Origin: Candidatus Aenigmatarchaeota archaeon
Lineage (GTDB): Archaea > Aenigmatarchaeota > Aenigmatarchaeia > CG10238-14 > SpSt-28
Direction: 5' to 3'
Length of the DNA stretch: 25,529 bases
NCBI GenBank assembly: GCA_021161995.1
Contig: JAGGZO010000039.1
Coordinates: 1 to 25,529, forward strand
A model generated the notes under the pieces. That model did not search any database. It was not told the DNA's origin and saw only the letters and a list, made by a program, of their open reading frames with translations. Within the stretch, counting starts at the first letter, position 1. Every line of letters starts with the position of its first letter. A program made the position numbers and the translations under genes. Positions 16,010-23,463 of the stretch are shown here, piece after piece.

Positions 16010-16477
16010 ATGGCGAGAATGCATTCAAGAGCAAAAGGTCGTTCAGGAAGCAAGAGGCCACCGGTAAAAATAGTACCAAAATGGGTAAAATACTCAAAGA
16101 AAGAAGTACAGGATTTAATAGTAAAACTAGCTAAAGAAGGCCATTCCAGTGCAGCTATAGGTTTAATATTAAGAGACCAGTATGGTATACCAGATGTTAA
16201 GGCTATAACAAACAAGAAGATATCACAAATACTTAAGGAAAAGGGATTATACCCAGAGATACCGGAAGATTTATTGAATTTGATGAAAAGAGCTGTTAAA
16301 CTGAGAGAGCATTTGGAAAAACATAAGAAAGATTTGCATTCTAGGAGAGGTTTGCAAAACATGGAATCTAAGATAAGAAGACTGGCAAAATACTACATCA
16401 GAGAAGGTGTGTTACCAAAGAATTGGAAGTATGATCCTGAAAAGGCCAAGATACTGGTGCAGAAATTAAGTAGGTGA
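16010..16477 (+). CDS. rps15: 30S ribosomal protein S15 (uS15)
   Basis: A 155-residue protein of the archaeal/eukaryotic size class. MARMHSRAKGRSGSKRPP at the N-terminus is the archaeal extension, followed by VQDLIVKLAKEGHSSAAIGLILRDQYGIPDVK and the core LREHLEKHKKDLHSRRGLQNMESKIRRLAKYYIREGVLPKNWKY. It binds 16S rRNA in the small-subunit platform. An upstream GGAG (15998-16001) gives a Shine-Dalgarno with good spacing. rps3ae follows after six bases. Confidence 0.97.
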   Translation: MARMHSRAKGRSGSKRPPVKIVPKWVKYSKKEVQDLIVKLAKEGHSSAAIGLILRDQYGIPDVKAITNKKISQILKEKGLYPEIPEDLLNLMKRAVKLREHLEKHKKDLHSRRGLQNMESKIRRLAKYYIREGVLPKNWKYDPEKAKILVQKLSR

Positions 16478-16483
16478 TGATGA

Positions 16484-17080
16484 ATGGCTAGAAAGAGAAG
16501 AAGAATTAGCAAAAAACCGAAGAAGAAAGAACTAGTTGGGATTACACTTACTGCATCTAAAGAGTTTAGGAATAAAGAAATAACAAATACGATGGTTGTT
16601 GACCCGCAGCATTTAATAAACAGAAAATTCTATGTTAATCTTGCTGATTTGACAAACAACTTTAGCAAATACTATATCAAAATATACTTCAGAATAGTTG
16701 ATGTTAAGAATGGAAAAACTGTTACCGAATTCGATAGCTCTGAATGCCTTAGGGAATATATAAGCAGAATGATTCATAGAAGAATAAAGAGGATGGATGT
16801 TATCAAAGATGCTGTAACAAAAGATGGGGTTAAACTGAGAGTAAAAGTTGTTGCCGTTACATACAAAGGAATTACTGGCATACAAAAAACAAAGGTAAGA
16901 AAGATAATGTGGCAAGTCATAGAGGATTACGTTTCCAAAGTAACTCTAGCAGAATTTATCAAGAAGAGCATAATCGGTGATGAACTAAAGAATTTACTAA
17001 TGGAGGAAGTGAAAAAAGTTTATCCGCTTAGGAATCTAGAAATAAGAAAAGTTGAAAGAAGATGGGAAACTAAAAAATAG
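16484..17080 (+). CDS. rps3ae: 30S ribosomal protein S3Ae (eS1)
   Basis: A 198-residue archaeal/eukaryotic-specific ribosomal protein. The basic N-terminal tail (ARKRRRISKKPKKK) leads to an eS1 core with VVDPQHLINRKFYVNLADLTNNFSKYYIKIYFRI, EYISRMIHRRIKRMDVI and GIQKTKVRKIMWQVIEDYV. It lies at the small-subunit platform near the mRNA exit. A GGTGATGATGA stretch just before the ATG can serve as the ribosome-binding site. Its last 11 bases overlap the convergent M50 protease gene. Confidence 0.96.
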   Translation: MARKRRRISKKPKKKELVGITLTASKEFRNKEITNTMVVDPQHLINRKFYVNLADLTNNFSKYYIKIYFRIVDVKNGKTVTEFDSSECLREYISRMIHRRIKRMDVIKDAVTKDGVKLRVKVVAVTYKGITGIQKTKVRKIMWQVIEDYVSKVTLAEFIKKSIIGDELKNLLMEEVKKVYPLRNLEIRKVERRWETKK

Positions 17081-18242
17081 GAGAAAATACACTTACTAAG
17101 AGAGTTATCAACACAAGATAACTTATCCAGTTGCTTATTTTTTCTGCGTTTTTGATTTTCAGAATTTTTAGTAGAGATTCTATCATCAGACCCCCATCTA
17201 AAGGTTTAACGGGCAACATGTTGAATATAGCTACAGCTATGTTGATGAAAAATATCCAGTTGAGCAGTCCGTACAACCATGAAAATGCGCCAATCATATG
17301 TTTTTCATGTTTTTTCAAGTATTGATAATCATTCTTTAATGAATAAACTTCTCTAAAGTTGGTTATCCCTATAAACCCCTTACCGTGTTTATCTGGATGT
17401 TCTGCTAATGTCAGATTAAACATGCCATCACTTGTTAAAATGGATATTGTCTGATTTGGCTTCGTTGTGTTCATGAATGCTATAAAATCATCAACGGTCT
17501 TTGTTGAGGCGTTGTTTATCGAGATTAAGTAACCAGTCAAACTTGCATAGTATGCAGGTGTTCCGTTTATTACATCAAAGGCAACTCCAACCGGTTCAAA
17601 AAATATGGTGAAAGCTTTTCCAATGGCTATGAGTAACAAGAAGAATAACAATGCTGAAATTATATTACCGAATGACCCACCGGCGTAGACTTTTAGCTTT
17701 GTGAATTCGCTAACTTTTTTGAATTTTTTTTCATCAGGCTCAACAAAAGCTGCTGGTAGGATTGCTAAGAATGCATAACCAACTGATTTTATTTTTATTT
17801 TGCTCGCTGCTGCAATAAAACCATGCATGGATTCATGAAAGCTAACAACAACCAAAATAACTATCAACCAGTATAATGGTGGGACACAAATTACATAAGG
17901 AGGTTTACAAATAGGAGAAAAAGTTGGTAGAACTAAACCAACAGAAGGTGTTGGTGTATAACCTACTGGCCTGAGTATGTTTTTCATAGCCATTGTAACT
18001 AGATACTTTATACCAACAAACATCAGAATGAACGATATAACTACTGCAATTATTGCTAACTTGTTTATAATTCCTGAGTGCTTCTTACCAAAACTTTCTA
18101 TAAAATCTTTAGCAAAGCTACTTCTTCTGATGAACAGTATTCCTTGTCTTTCAATTTTTTTCCTATCTTTTATAAGAAGGATAGCTATCAGAGAAAAGAC
18201 AAATATGGTTGTTAATGTTTCAACATCAGTTAGCATAAACAT
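17070..18242 (-). CDS. M50 family site-2 protease-like membrane metalloprotease
   Basis: A 390-residue polytopic zinc protease. The catalytic motif is HESMH (136-140, HExxH) inside a membrane helix; the third zinc ligand motif is NMLPVKPLDG (341-350). A PDZ-like insert lies between them (about 215-285: INGTPAYYASLTGYLISINN...). AGGSFGNIISA (187-197) is the conserved Gly-rich segment. Site-2 proteases cleave regulatory membrane proteins within the bilayer; the substrate here is unknown. It starts 28 bases after the 3' end of the tRNA-Leu gene on the same strand and could be expressed with it. Confidence 0.92.
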   Translation of the reverse strand: MFMLTDVETLTTIFVFSLIAILLIKDRKKIERQGILFIRRSSFAKDFIESFGKKHSGIINKLAIIAVVISFILMFVGIKYLVTMAMKNILRPVGYTPTPSVGLVLPTFSPICKPPYVICVPPLYWLIVILVVVSFHESMHGFIAAASKIKIKSVGYAFLAILPAAFVEPDEKKFKKVSEFTKLKVYAGGSFGNIISALLFFLLLIAIGKAFTIFFEPVGVAFDVINGTPAYYASLTGYLISINNASTKTVDDFIAFMNTTKPNQTISILTSDGMFNLTLAEHPDKHGKGFIGITNFREVYSLKNDYQYLKKHEKHMIGAFSWLYGLLNWIFFINIAVAIFNMLPVKPLDGGLMIESLLKILKIKNAEKISNWISYLVLITLLVSVFSPIF

Positions 18243-18270
18243 TCTACCCGCTTTAGAATTTATATAAGGA

Positions 18271-18394
18271 TGCGGGGGGTGGGATTTGAACCCACGAAGG
18301 GACTACCCCAGCAGGTTTCTCCTCATCATGATCGGTGCTCAAGCAAACCTGCTACTTGAGCCTGCCGCCATTGACCAGGCTAGGCGACCCCCGC
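18271..18394 (-). tRNA. tRNA-Leu (CAA) with anticodon-loop intron
   Basis: Read on the minus strand: acceptor GCGGGGG pairs perfectly with CCCCCGC (discriminator A), the D arm is GCCTAGCCTGGTCAATGGC, and the anticodon stem GCAGG pairs with CCTGC around loop CT-CAA-G/A. A long variable arm (GGGGTAGTCCC core) and T arm GTGGG-TTCAAAT-CCCAC follow. The type II variable arm, discriminator A and anticodon CAA give leucine. The CCA end is not encoded. A 38-base intron at the usual 37/38 position interrupts the anticodon loop (listed separately). The 5' flank carries an element shared with tRNA-Gly. Confidence 0.93.
18317..18354 (-). other. tRNA-Leu intron (38 bases)
   Basis: Removing these 38 bases gives a normal seven-base anticodon loop. 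On the tRNA strand the junctions are AG^T and AA^A, flanked by short CTC/GAG pairing, compatible with a relaxed bulge-helix-bulge cut by the archaeal splicing endonuclease. The intron also contains CTTGAGC, the exact complement of exon GCTCAAG around the anticodon, and AGCAGGTTT, which pairs with AAACCTGCT spanning the 3' junction. The pre-tRNA can therefore fold in alternative ways. The exact boundaries are inferred. Confidence 0.75.
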
Positions 18395-18409
18395 TTTCAT
18401 CAAAAAATA
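18395..18409 (-). promoter_or_regulatory. Conserved 5' flank of tRNA-Leu
   Basis: On the tRNA strand TATTTTTTGATGAAA immediately precedes the mature 5' end and is identical to the flank of tRNA-Gly at 19694-19708. A T/A-rich TATA-like stretch lies about 35 bases upstream of the tRNA. If transcription starts at the G seven bases before the tRNA, the precursor has a short GAUGAAA leader for RNase P. The start site is an inference. Confidence 0.45.
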
Positions 18410-18438
18410 GGTTAGACAGATAAATAAAAATAAAGATT

Positions 18439-18924
18439 TTAGTCTTCCAACGATTTCTTCAGTTTTTCTATTTCTTCTTCTAGCTTCTTTAACTCTTCCA
18501 TTTCTGGGATTTTTTTCATCTCTGAAGAATTAGCCATGAAATATGCACTAAGCTCATCGAGCTTTTTGTTCAATTCTTCAAAGAATGTTCTAGAATTTTC
18601 ATATGCCTTTATCTCGATTTCTTCGATCTTTTGGATGAGTGATATGTTGCTTATTATTTTATGGACCAGTAATTTCATTTCTGTAAGTGATGCCAAGATT
18701 TCCCTATATTTATCAATTTTTATGAATATTGGTGGGTTTTTTTCATCGATTTCTTGTTCATTTTCTTCTACTTCAGGATGTTCTTCTCTTAACTCTTCTT
18801 CTTTTGTTTCAGCTTGTTCATTTTTCTCTTCTTCGTTTTGCTTAGTTTCCTCTACTTTCTCTTCTTCATGAATTTCGAGTGGTTTCTTCTTATCGTCTTT
18901 AGAAATCTTCCTTCCCAGTATCAT
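18439..18924 (-). CDS. Acidic coiled-coil protein, unknown function
   Basis: A 161-residue soluble protein. Residues 1-20 are basic, about 20-62 are an extremely Glu/Lys-rich low-complexity stretch, and then comes a more conserved-looking core PPIFIKIDKYREILASLTEMKLLVHKI. The C-terminal half (about 85-161) is a predicted coiled coil (EELNKKLDELSAYF...EMEELKKLEEEIEKLKKSL). No enzyme motif or signal peptide is seen. The core resembles short hypothetical proteins common in DPANN genomes, but I cannot name a family. It is divergent from the pyrophosphatase gene across 58 bases. Confidence 0.75.
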   Translation of the reverse strand: MILGRKISKDDKKKPLEIHEEEKVEETKQNEEEKNEQAETKEEELREEHPEVEENEQEIDEKNPPIFIKIDKYREILASLTEMKLLVHKIISNISLIQKIEEIEIKAYENSRTFFEELNKKLDELSAYFMANSSEMKKIPEMEELKKLEEEIEKLKKSLED

Positions 18925-18982
18925 GGTTACCCCTAAATAATCTTTATGTTTTTCAGGTTAAAAATGAATATAGGTGATCTAG

Positions 18983-19519
18983 ATGAACATAGAAAAAATA
19001 CCGGCTGGTCCGGAAGGCAAAGTACCAGAAGAGCTTTATGTAGTGATAGAGGTACCAAAGGGCTCTCAGAATAAATATGAGCTAGATAAAGAAAGCGGTG
19101 CGATATTCTTGGATAGAGTACTGTTCACCAGCATGCACTACCCAGCAGATTACGGTTTTGTACCAAAAACACTGTGCGATGATGGTGATCCTTTAGATTG
19201 TTTAGTATTGACAACATGGCCTTTACATCCAGGAGTTGTAGTGAAAGTGAGACCTGTCGGTTTGTTAATAATGGAGGATGAAAAAGGTCAAGACGAAAAA
19301 CTACTAGCTGTTCCTGTAGAAAAGTTAGACTCCAGGTTTGCTAAGATAAAAGATATAGATGATGTACCAGAGGCTAAAAAGAATGAGATAAAACACTTTT
19401 TCGAGCATTACAAGGATTTAGAACCAGGAAAGTGGGTTAAAGTAAAGGAATGGAAGAATAGAGAAGAAGCTATAGAATACGTAAAGAAGGCAATAAAGAA
19501 ATACGAAGAAAGTCATTAA
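18983..19519 (+). CDS. ppa: Inorganic pyrophosphatase (family I)
   Basis: A 178-residue soluble Mg-dependent enzyme that hydrolyses pyrophosphate, pulling biosynthetic reactions such as tRNA charging and nucleotide polymerisation. Typical family I segments are visible: NKYELDKESGAIFLDRVL, MHYPADYGFVPKTLCDDGDPLDCLVL (metal-binding Asp cluster) and a C-terminal EIKHFFEHYKDLEPGKWVKV. GGTGATC at 18973-18979 is a strong match to the 16S anti-Shine-Dalgarno and fixes the start. A T-rich tract follows the stop. Confidence 0.97.
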   Translation: MNIEKIPAGPEGKVPEELYVVIEVPKGSQNKYELDKESGAIFLDRVLFTSMHYPADYGFVPKTLCDDGDPLDCLVLTTWPLHPGVVVKVRPVGLLIMEDEKGQDEKLLAVPVEKLDSRFAKIKDIDDVPEAKKNEIKHFFEHYKDLEPGKWVKVKEWKNREEAIEYVKKAIKKYEESH

Positions 19520-19520
19520 C

Positions 19521-19534
19521 TCTTTTTTTATTTT
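19521..19534 (+). terminator. T-rich terminator after ppa
   Basis: TCTTTTTTTATTTT begins two bases after the ppa stop codon. Archaeal RNA polymerase stops at such T-runs without needing a hairpin. The next gene on this strand begins much further on, which fits termination here. Confidence 0.5.
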
Positions 19535-19620
19535 ATATTAGACCCGATTGTCCTACATAACTAAAACCGAATATTTGCTTTTGATGAAGTTGTTTACTAT
19601 AATAAAAGCATATAGCTCTA

Positions 19621-19693
19621 TGCGCCGGCCGGGATTTGAACCCGGGCCCCAGCCGTGGCAGGGCTGTGTCCTTCCAGGCTAGACTACCGGCGC
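19621..19693 (-). tRNA. tRNA-Gly (GCC)
   Basis: Read on the minus strand: acceptor GCGCCGG pairs with CCGGCGC (discriminator A), D arm GTCTAGCCTGGAAGGAC, anticodon stem CAGCC/GGCTG with loop CT-GCC-AC, a short GGGC variable loop, and T arm CCGGG-TTCAAAT-CCCGG. Anticodon GCC reads Gly codons GGC/GGU. There is no intron and no encoded CCA. The gene is 73 bases long. Confidence 0.96.
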
Positions 19694-19708
19694 TTTCATC
19701 AAAAAATA
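19694..19708 (-). promoter_or_regulatory. Conserved 5' flank of tRNA-Gly
   Basis: The same TATTTTTTGATGAAA precedes this tRNA as precedes tRNA-Leu. On the tRNA strand a TATTTTAA box lies about 34 bases upstream of the mature 5' end, giving a predicted start at the G seven bases before the tRNA. The flank lies between the tRNA and the end of the small gene at 19724. Confidence 0.45.
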
Positions 19709-19723
19709 AATCATGGAAAAAAC

Positions 19724-20014
19724 TTAAAATAGGTTACCGAAGCCTTCGATTGCTTGGTTTTCTTCTTCTTTTAATTTTTGTAGTACTTCTCTCTCTTTTT
19801 CTTCCGATAATTCTTCAGTTAAATCCTTTACTAAATCAACTGCTTTCTTAACGGTTTCTTCTGGTCCTTGTAAATAAACAAAATATGCATCATCTTCTCC
19901 TACTATTGTGCCTTCTCTAAAATTAATGCTAATCCTAGAGACTTGTTCGTCTTTAAGTAGCTTTTCTTTCACTTTTTCGAAGTTACTTTTGCTTGTTTTG
20001 AGTATTTTCTCCAT
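19724..20014 (-). CDS. Small conserved-looking protein of unknown function
   Basis: A 96-residue soluble, charged protein: an N-terminal helix, a central beta pair (SRISINFREGTIVGEDDAYFVYLQG), a helix EETVKKAVDLVKDLTEEL, then a Glu/Lys-rich helix ending EGFGNLF. The middle could be a small alpha/beta (ferredoxin- or KH-like) fold, but no family is recognised. It is divergent from the cis-prenyltransferase gene (53 bases apart) and lies upstream of tRNA-Gly on the same strand. The sensible codon pattern and lack of competing ORFs support a real gene. Confidence 0.7.
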   Translation of the reverse strand: MEKILKTSKSNFEKVKEKLLKDEQVSRISINFREGTIVGEDDAYFVYLQGPEETVKKAVDLVKDLTEELSEEKEREVLQKLKEEENQAIEGFGNLF

Positions 20015-20066
20015 ACCTATTCATATTTTCAGAGATTTTAAAAACGTTATTTCTGATAAAAACTAT

Positions 20067-20783
20067 ATGCAAAATTTGATTATACCAAAGCATATAGGTA
20101 TAATACCAGACGGCAACAGAAGATGGGCAAGATCTAAAGGCCTAAAGCCATGGGAAGGCCATAGAGAAGGTGCAAAACGGGTTGAGGAAATAATAAGGGC
20201 TTGTGCTGAACTAGGAGTCGAAAAGCTGTCTATATACACGCTTTCTACGGACAATGCTATAAAAAGGCCAAAAGATGAGTTGAGGGAGCTTTTTAGAATT
20301 CTTAAAGAATTTCTGGAAAGATGGGAACGAGGAGAGTTCGATGACGTAATAGAAAGATATGAAGTGAGAGTAAGGTTTTTGGGTAAATACAGAATACTAC
20401 CTAAACCTTTAGTTAGATTAATGAATAAAATAATGAGAAAGACTGCTAAACATCAAAAAAGGGTTTTGAACTTTTTGATTGGGTATAGCGGAACTTATGA
20501 GTTGCTACAAGCTATTAAAAAGATAGCTAAACATGTTAAGGAAGATAGAATAAAGATTAGAAAGTTGGATGAAAACAAACTAAAAGAATATTTGTTTGTT
20601 CCAGATGATTTAGACCTGATAATAAGAACAGGTGGTTACTCTAGATTATCTGATTTCATGCTGTTACAAGCAAGATACGCAGAATTCTACGTAACAAAGA
20701 AGTATTGGCCAGAATTTACTAAAAAAGATTTGATGAAAGCCATAAGATGGTTTAACTCAATACAGAGGAATTTCGGAAGATGA
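20067..20783 (+). CDS. uppS: cis-Prenyltransferase (polyprenyl/dehydrodolichyl diphosphate synthase)
   Basis: A 238-residue enzyme that extends an allylic diphosphate with isopentenyl diphosphate to make the long cis-polyprenyl carrier for glycans. Motifs: HIGIIPDGNRRWA (catalytic D15), LSIYTLSTDNAIKRP (the 'FSTENWKRP' site), GYSGTYELLQAI, and DLIIRTGGYSRLSDFMLLQARYAEFYVTKKYWPEF. The ATG at 20067 is chosen because homologous sequence begins right there; the open frame extends upstream to 19908, but that part lies antisense to another gene and is not family-like. It overlaps the next gene by four bases (ATGA). Confidence 0.96.
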   Translation: MQNLIIPKHIGIIPDGNRRWARSKGLKPWEGHREGAKRVEEIIRACAELGVEKLSIYTLSTDNAIKRPKDELRELFRILKEFLERWERGEFDDVIERYEVRVRFLGKYRILPKPLVRLMNKIMRKTAKHQKRVLNFLIGYSGTYELLQAIKKIAKHVKEDRIKIRKLDENKLKEYLFVPDDLDLIIRTGGYSRLSDFMLLQARYAEFYVTKKYWPEFTKKDLMKAIRWFNSIQRNFGR

Positions 20784-21832
20784 GAGTAATAATAATAGGT
20801 GCTGGTGTTTCTGGACTATCTTTGCAATATTTTTTGTGCAAGCATGGTATTGAAGCTCTTGTGATAGATTCAAAGAAAAAGCTTGGGTTACCGATAAGAG
20901 ATACTGGTTTGATAAGTAATACTACTTTCAGATTTTTTCCAGAAATAAAAGATGAGGTTGTGGAAGAAGTTTTTGATGAAAGCGAATTTATTTTTGACAA
21001 GTTTAGCGTAAAGTTTTCATCAAAAAAATCGAAAATGTATATGCTAAAAAGAGATAAGCTAGATCAAGAGATCTTTAATCAAACAAAAATGCTAGTTAAG
21101 AAACCTAAACTCTTACTCGGAAAAAAAGCTGTTGGTATAGATCCAGAAAAAAACTTTGTCGTTTTAGATGATGGTAAAAGAATAAAGTATGATATTCTCG
21201 TTGGTGCAGATGGAACGTATTCTATCGTTACTAGAACTTTTGGCTTGGATAAAAACGTTAGGTATATAGTTGCACAAGAAGCGATTTTTAGAACAAAGAC
21301 AAAGCAAGAAAAGAGGATCCAGATGTTTTTCTCTGATGAATATTCAAAAGAACATTTTCTTTGGAGAATCTACTACGATAAAAAAATAAAAATTGGCTAT
21401 ATGGACAGAATTGTTAACAAAAGATTTTCTAGTTTGGTTTCATCAATAAAAGGAAAGAAAATAGAAGAATATGCAGACATGATAAAAATCGGTAGAGTTA
21501 AACTTGTTGAGAATAATGTTATGGTTGTTGGCGAGGCTGCTGGGTTATTAAAACCTTTTAGTATGGGTGGTATTTCTTATGGAATCATTTCTTCATTTGT
21601 TGCCAGTAGGTTTATCAAGAAGGCCGTGGAAACAGAGGATATTCTACCATTATCAGAATACGAAAAAATCGTTAGAGTATTGTTAGATAAGGGAATTGTG
21701 TTTGGTTATTTGTCCAAAGAGGTGTTCAAACTGATAAAAAGGAGTAGATTTTTGCAATTGATGCTAAAAGTATCGAATGCAAATAAACTCGCTAGGATGC
21801 TACATCCGGATTTTATCAAGCTAAGTGTTTAA
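20780..21832 (+). CDS. Geranylgeranyl reductase-family FAD-dependent oxidoreductase
   Basis: A 350-residue flavoprotein. The FAD-binding Rossmann motif is IIIGAGVSGL (4-13) followed by VIDSKKKLG; VGADGTYS and VVGEAAGLLKPFSMGGISYGI are the second and third FAD motifs typical of the geranylgeranyl reductase family. Archaeal members saturate isoprenoid chains of membrane lipids or of dolichol carriers. Four-base overlap with the cis-prenyltransferase argues for dolichol saturation, although general archaeol saturation cannot be excluded. It is shorter than many GGRs (about 390-450 residues). A TATA-like box for the next gene lies at its end. Confidence 0.87.
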   Translation: MRVIIIGAGVSGLSLQYFLCKHGIEALVIDSKKKLGLPIRDTGLISNTTFRFFPEIKDEVVEEVFDESEFIFDKFSVKFSSKKSKMYMLKRDKLDQEIFNQTKMLVKKPKLLLGKKAVGIDPEKNFVVLDDGKRIKYDILVGADGTYSIVTRTFGLDKNVRYIVAQEAIFRTKTKQEKRIQMFFSDEYSKEHFLWRIYYDKKIKIGYMDRIVNKRFSSLVSSIKGKKIEEYADMIKIGRVKLVENNVMVVGEAAGLLKPFSMGGISYGIISSFVASRFIKKAVETEDILPLSEYEKIVRVLLDKGIVFGYLSKEVFKLIKRSRFLQLMLKVSNANKLARMLHPDFIKLSV

Positions 21833-21860
21833 AAAAATGTTTTTTAAAATTAACTTTTTT

Positions 21861-23351
21861 ATGAAATTAATAGGGGGTGAGACACTAAGAGAAAAAACTT
21901 TTTTCGTAACCACGCCAATATACTATCCAAACGGTAAGCCTCACATAGGTTCTGTGTATACAACACTACTAGCAGACTTCCTCGCTAGGTTCAATCGATT
22001 GCTAGGAAGGGAAACATTCTTTTTAACTGGAACGGACGAACATGGTTTGAAACTGTATAGAGCTGCGCAAAAAGCAGGTAAACAACCTAAGGAATACGTT
22101 GATGAAATGTCTCAATATTTCAAAGATGCATGGTCTAAACTGAACATAGAGTATGATAGATTCATCAGAACTACGGATCCAGATCATGAGGAAACTGTGA
22201 AGTATGTTGTAGAGAGAATTTACGAAAACGGTTACATATATCCAGGGAAATATTCTGGATGGTATTGTGTTAGTTGTGAAACTTATTATGATGAAGAGGA
22301 ATTGATAAAAGAAGGAGACAAGTATCTTTGTCCTATTCATAGAAAACCCGTTGAGTTTATGGAAGAAGAGACACATTTCTTTAAGCTTTCCACATTCAAG
22401 AATGAAATACTGAAACTAATAAACAACGGTTTAGTTCAACCCGAAAAATACGCTAAAGGTTTGTTGGCTAGATTACAAAATTTGCAAGATATATCAATGA
22501 CAAGAACTAAAGATAGAGTCCCATGGGGTATAGAATTCCCAGTTGATAAAAGATTTACTGTTTATGTTTGGTTTGATGCTCTAGTAAATTACATAAGTGG
22601 TATAGGGTATCCACATGACATGGGAAAATTCAATAAATTCTGGCCAGCCATTCACATCATCGGGAAGGATATCCTCTGGTTCCATGCTGTTGTTTGGCCA
22701 GCTATGTTATTAGCAGCTGGAATAAAACACCCAAAGAAAATTTTGGTTCATGGTTTCTGGACAGTTGAGGGGGTAAAAATGGGCAAATCTCTGGGTAATG
22801 TTATTTACTATGATGATTTGCTAAGGTATCATCCAGATGTTGTTAGATACTATTTACTAAAAAATGGACCTGTGGATAAAGACGGTAACTTTTCGTGGAA
22901 CGAACTTAAGGAAGTTTACAAAAACGAGTTGAGTAATGAGATAGGTAATTTAGTCAGAAGAGTTACGTTGTTTGCTAAGAAAAACTACCCAACTATAGAT
23001 GGCGAGCTAGACGAAGATTTGATGAATGAATTGAAAAATCACATAGATAAAGCAAAAACATCAATAGAAAAGTTTGTTCCATCACAATACACAGTAGCTG
23101 CGCTATCTATCTTTAAAACTATAAACAGATACTTTACAGAAAAAGAACCCTGGAAGACAAATGATAAGAACGCTGTTTACAATAGTTTAGCCAGTATAGA
23201 GATAGGAGCACTTGTTTTATATCCAGTCATGCCAGAAATAAGCAGAAAAATTTTAGAATCAATAGGAGTAGATCTAACACCATTACTAGAATACCAGAAA
23301 AAAACATTTACTATAAAGGATTCCCCGATACTGTTTCCGAAATTGGGGTGA
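21861..23351 (+). CDS. metG: Methionyl-tRNA synthetase, bacterial-type
   Basis: A class I synthetase of 496 residues that charges tRNA-Met. The HIGH signature is PHIGS (27-31, as in many bacterial enzymes), the zinc knuckle has C136-x2-C139 with a following CPIH, and the KMSKS signature is KMGKSLGN (306-313). TTPIYYPNGKPHIGSVYTTLLADFLARF and TGTDEHGLKLYRAAQKAGKQP match the bacterial rather than the long archaeal MetRS form, and there is no C-terminal EMAP-like domain. Start 21861 is preferred because homology begins just after it and TTTAAAAAA lies 25-34 bases upstream; starts at 21825 or 21837 would add a poorly family-like tail overlapping the previous gene. Confidence 0.95.
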   Translation: MKLIGGETLREKTFFVTTPIYYPNGKPHIGSVYTTLLADFLARFNRLLGRETFFLTGTDEHGLKLYRAAQKAGKQPKEYVDEMSQYFKDAWSKLNIEYDRFIRTTDPDHEETVKYVVERIYENGYIYPGKYSGWYCVSCETYYDEEELIKEGDKYLCPIHRKPVEFMEEETHFFKLSTFKNEILKLINNGLVQPEKYAKGLLARLQNLQDISMTRTKDRVPWGIEFPVDKRFTVYVWFDALVNYISGIGYPHDMGKFNKFWPAIHIIGKDILWFHAVVWPAMLLAAGIKHPKKILVHGFWTVEGVKMGKSLGNVIYYDDLLRYHPDVVRYYLLKNGPVDKDGNFSWNELKEVYKNELSNEIGNLVRRVTLFAKKNYPTIDGELDEDLMNELKNHIDKAKTSIEKFVPSQYTVAALSIFKTINRYFTEKEPWKTNDKNAVYNSLASIEIGALVLYPVMPEISRKILESIGVDLTPLLEYQKKTFTIKDSPILFPKLG

Positions 23352-23451
23352 ATATCAATTGATTGGAAAGGTCCTACAGAACATAAAAATACATCATGTT
23401 GGTTTATATCCTTCTGACAATCTTAAAATAGATAATAATTAATCTATGAAA

Positions 23452-23457
23452 GGAGGT
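23452..23457 (+). promoter_or_regulatory. Strong Shine-Dalgarno deciding start at 23464
   Basis: GGAGGT with a six-base spacer to the ATG at 23464. It lies inside the longer open frame that begins at 23446, so the later ATG is the real start. Confidence 0.8.
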
Positions 23458-23463
23458 AACAAA

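Noticed and set aside
15803..16362. Minus-strand open frames across the bud32-rps15 gap and rps15
   Set aside because: They are antisense to rps15 and to the plus-strand small membrane frame, which makes better protein sense.
18317..18354. Box C/D guide RNA inside the tRNA-Leu intron
   Set aside because: A C-box-like ATGATGA is present, but no D box (CTGA) or C'/D' pair follows within the intron.
19908..20066. Upstream extension of the cis-prenyltransferase open frame
   Set aside because: It lies antisense to the small gene at 19724-20014, and family similarity begins only at the ATG at 20067.
21825..21860. Earlier Met codons for methionyl-tRNA synthetase
   Set aside because: They add a Phe/Lys-rich tail not seen in the family and overlap the previous gene; 21861 has a suitably placed TATA-like box.
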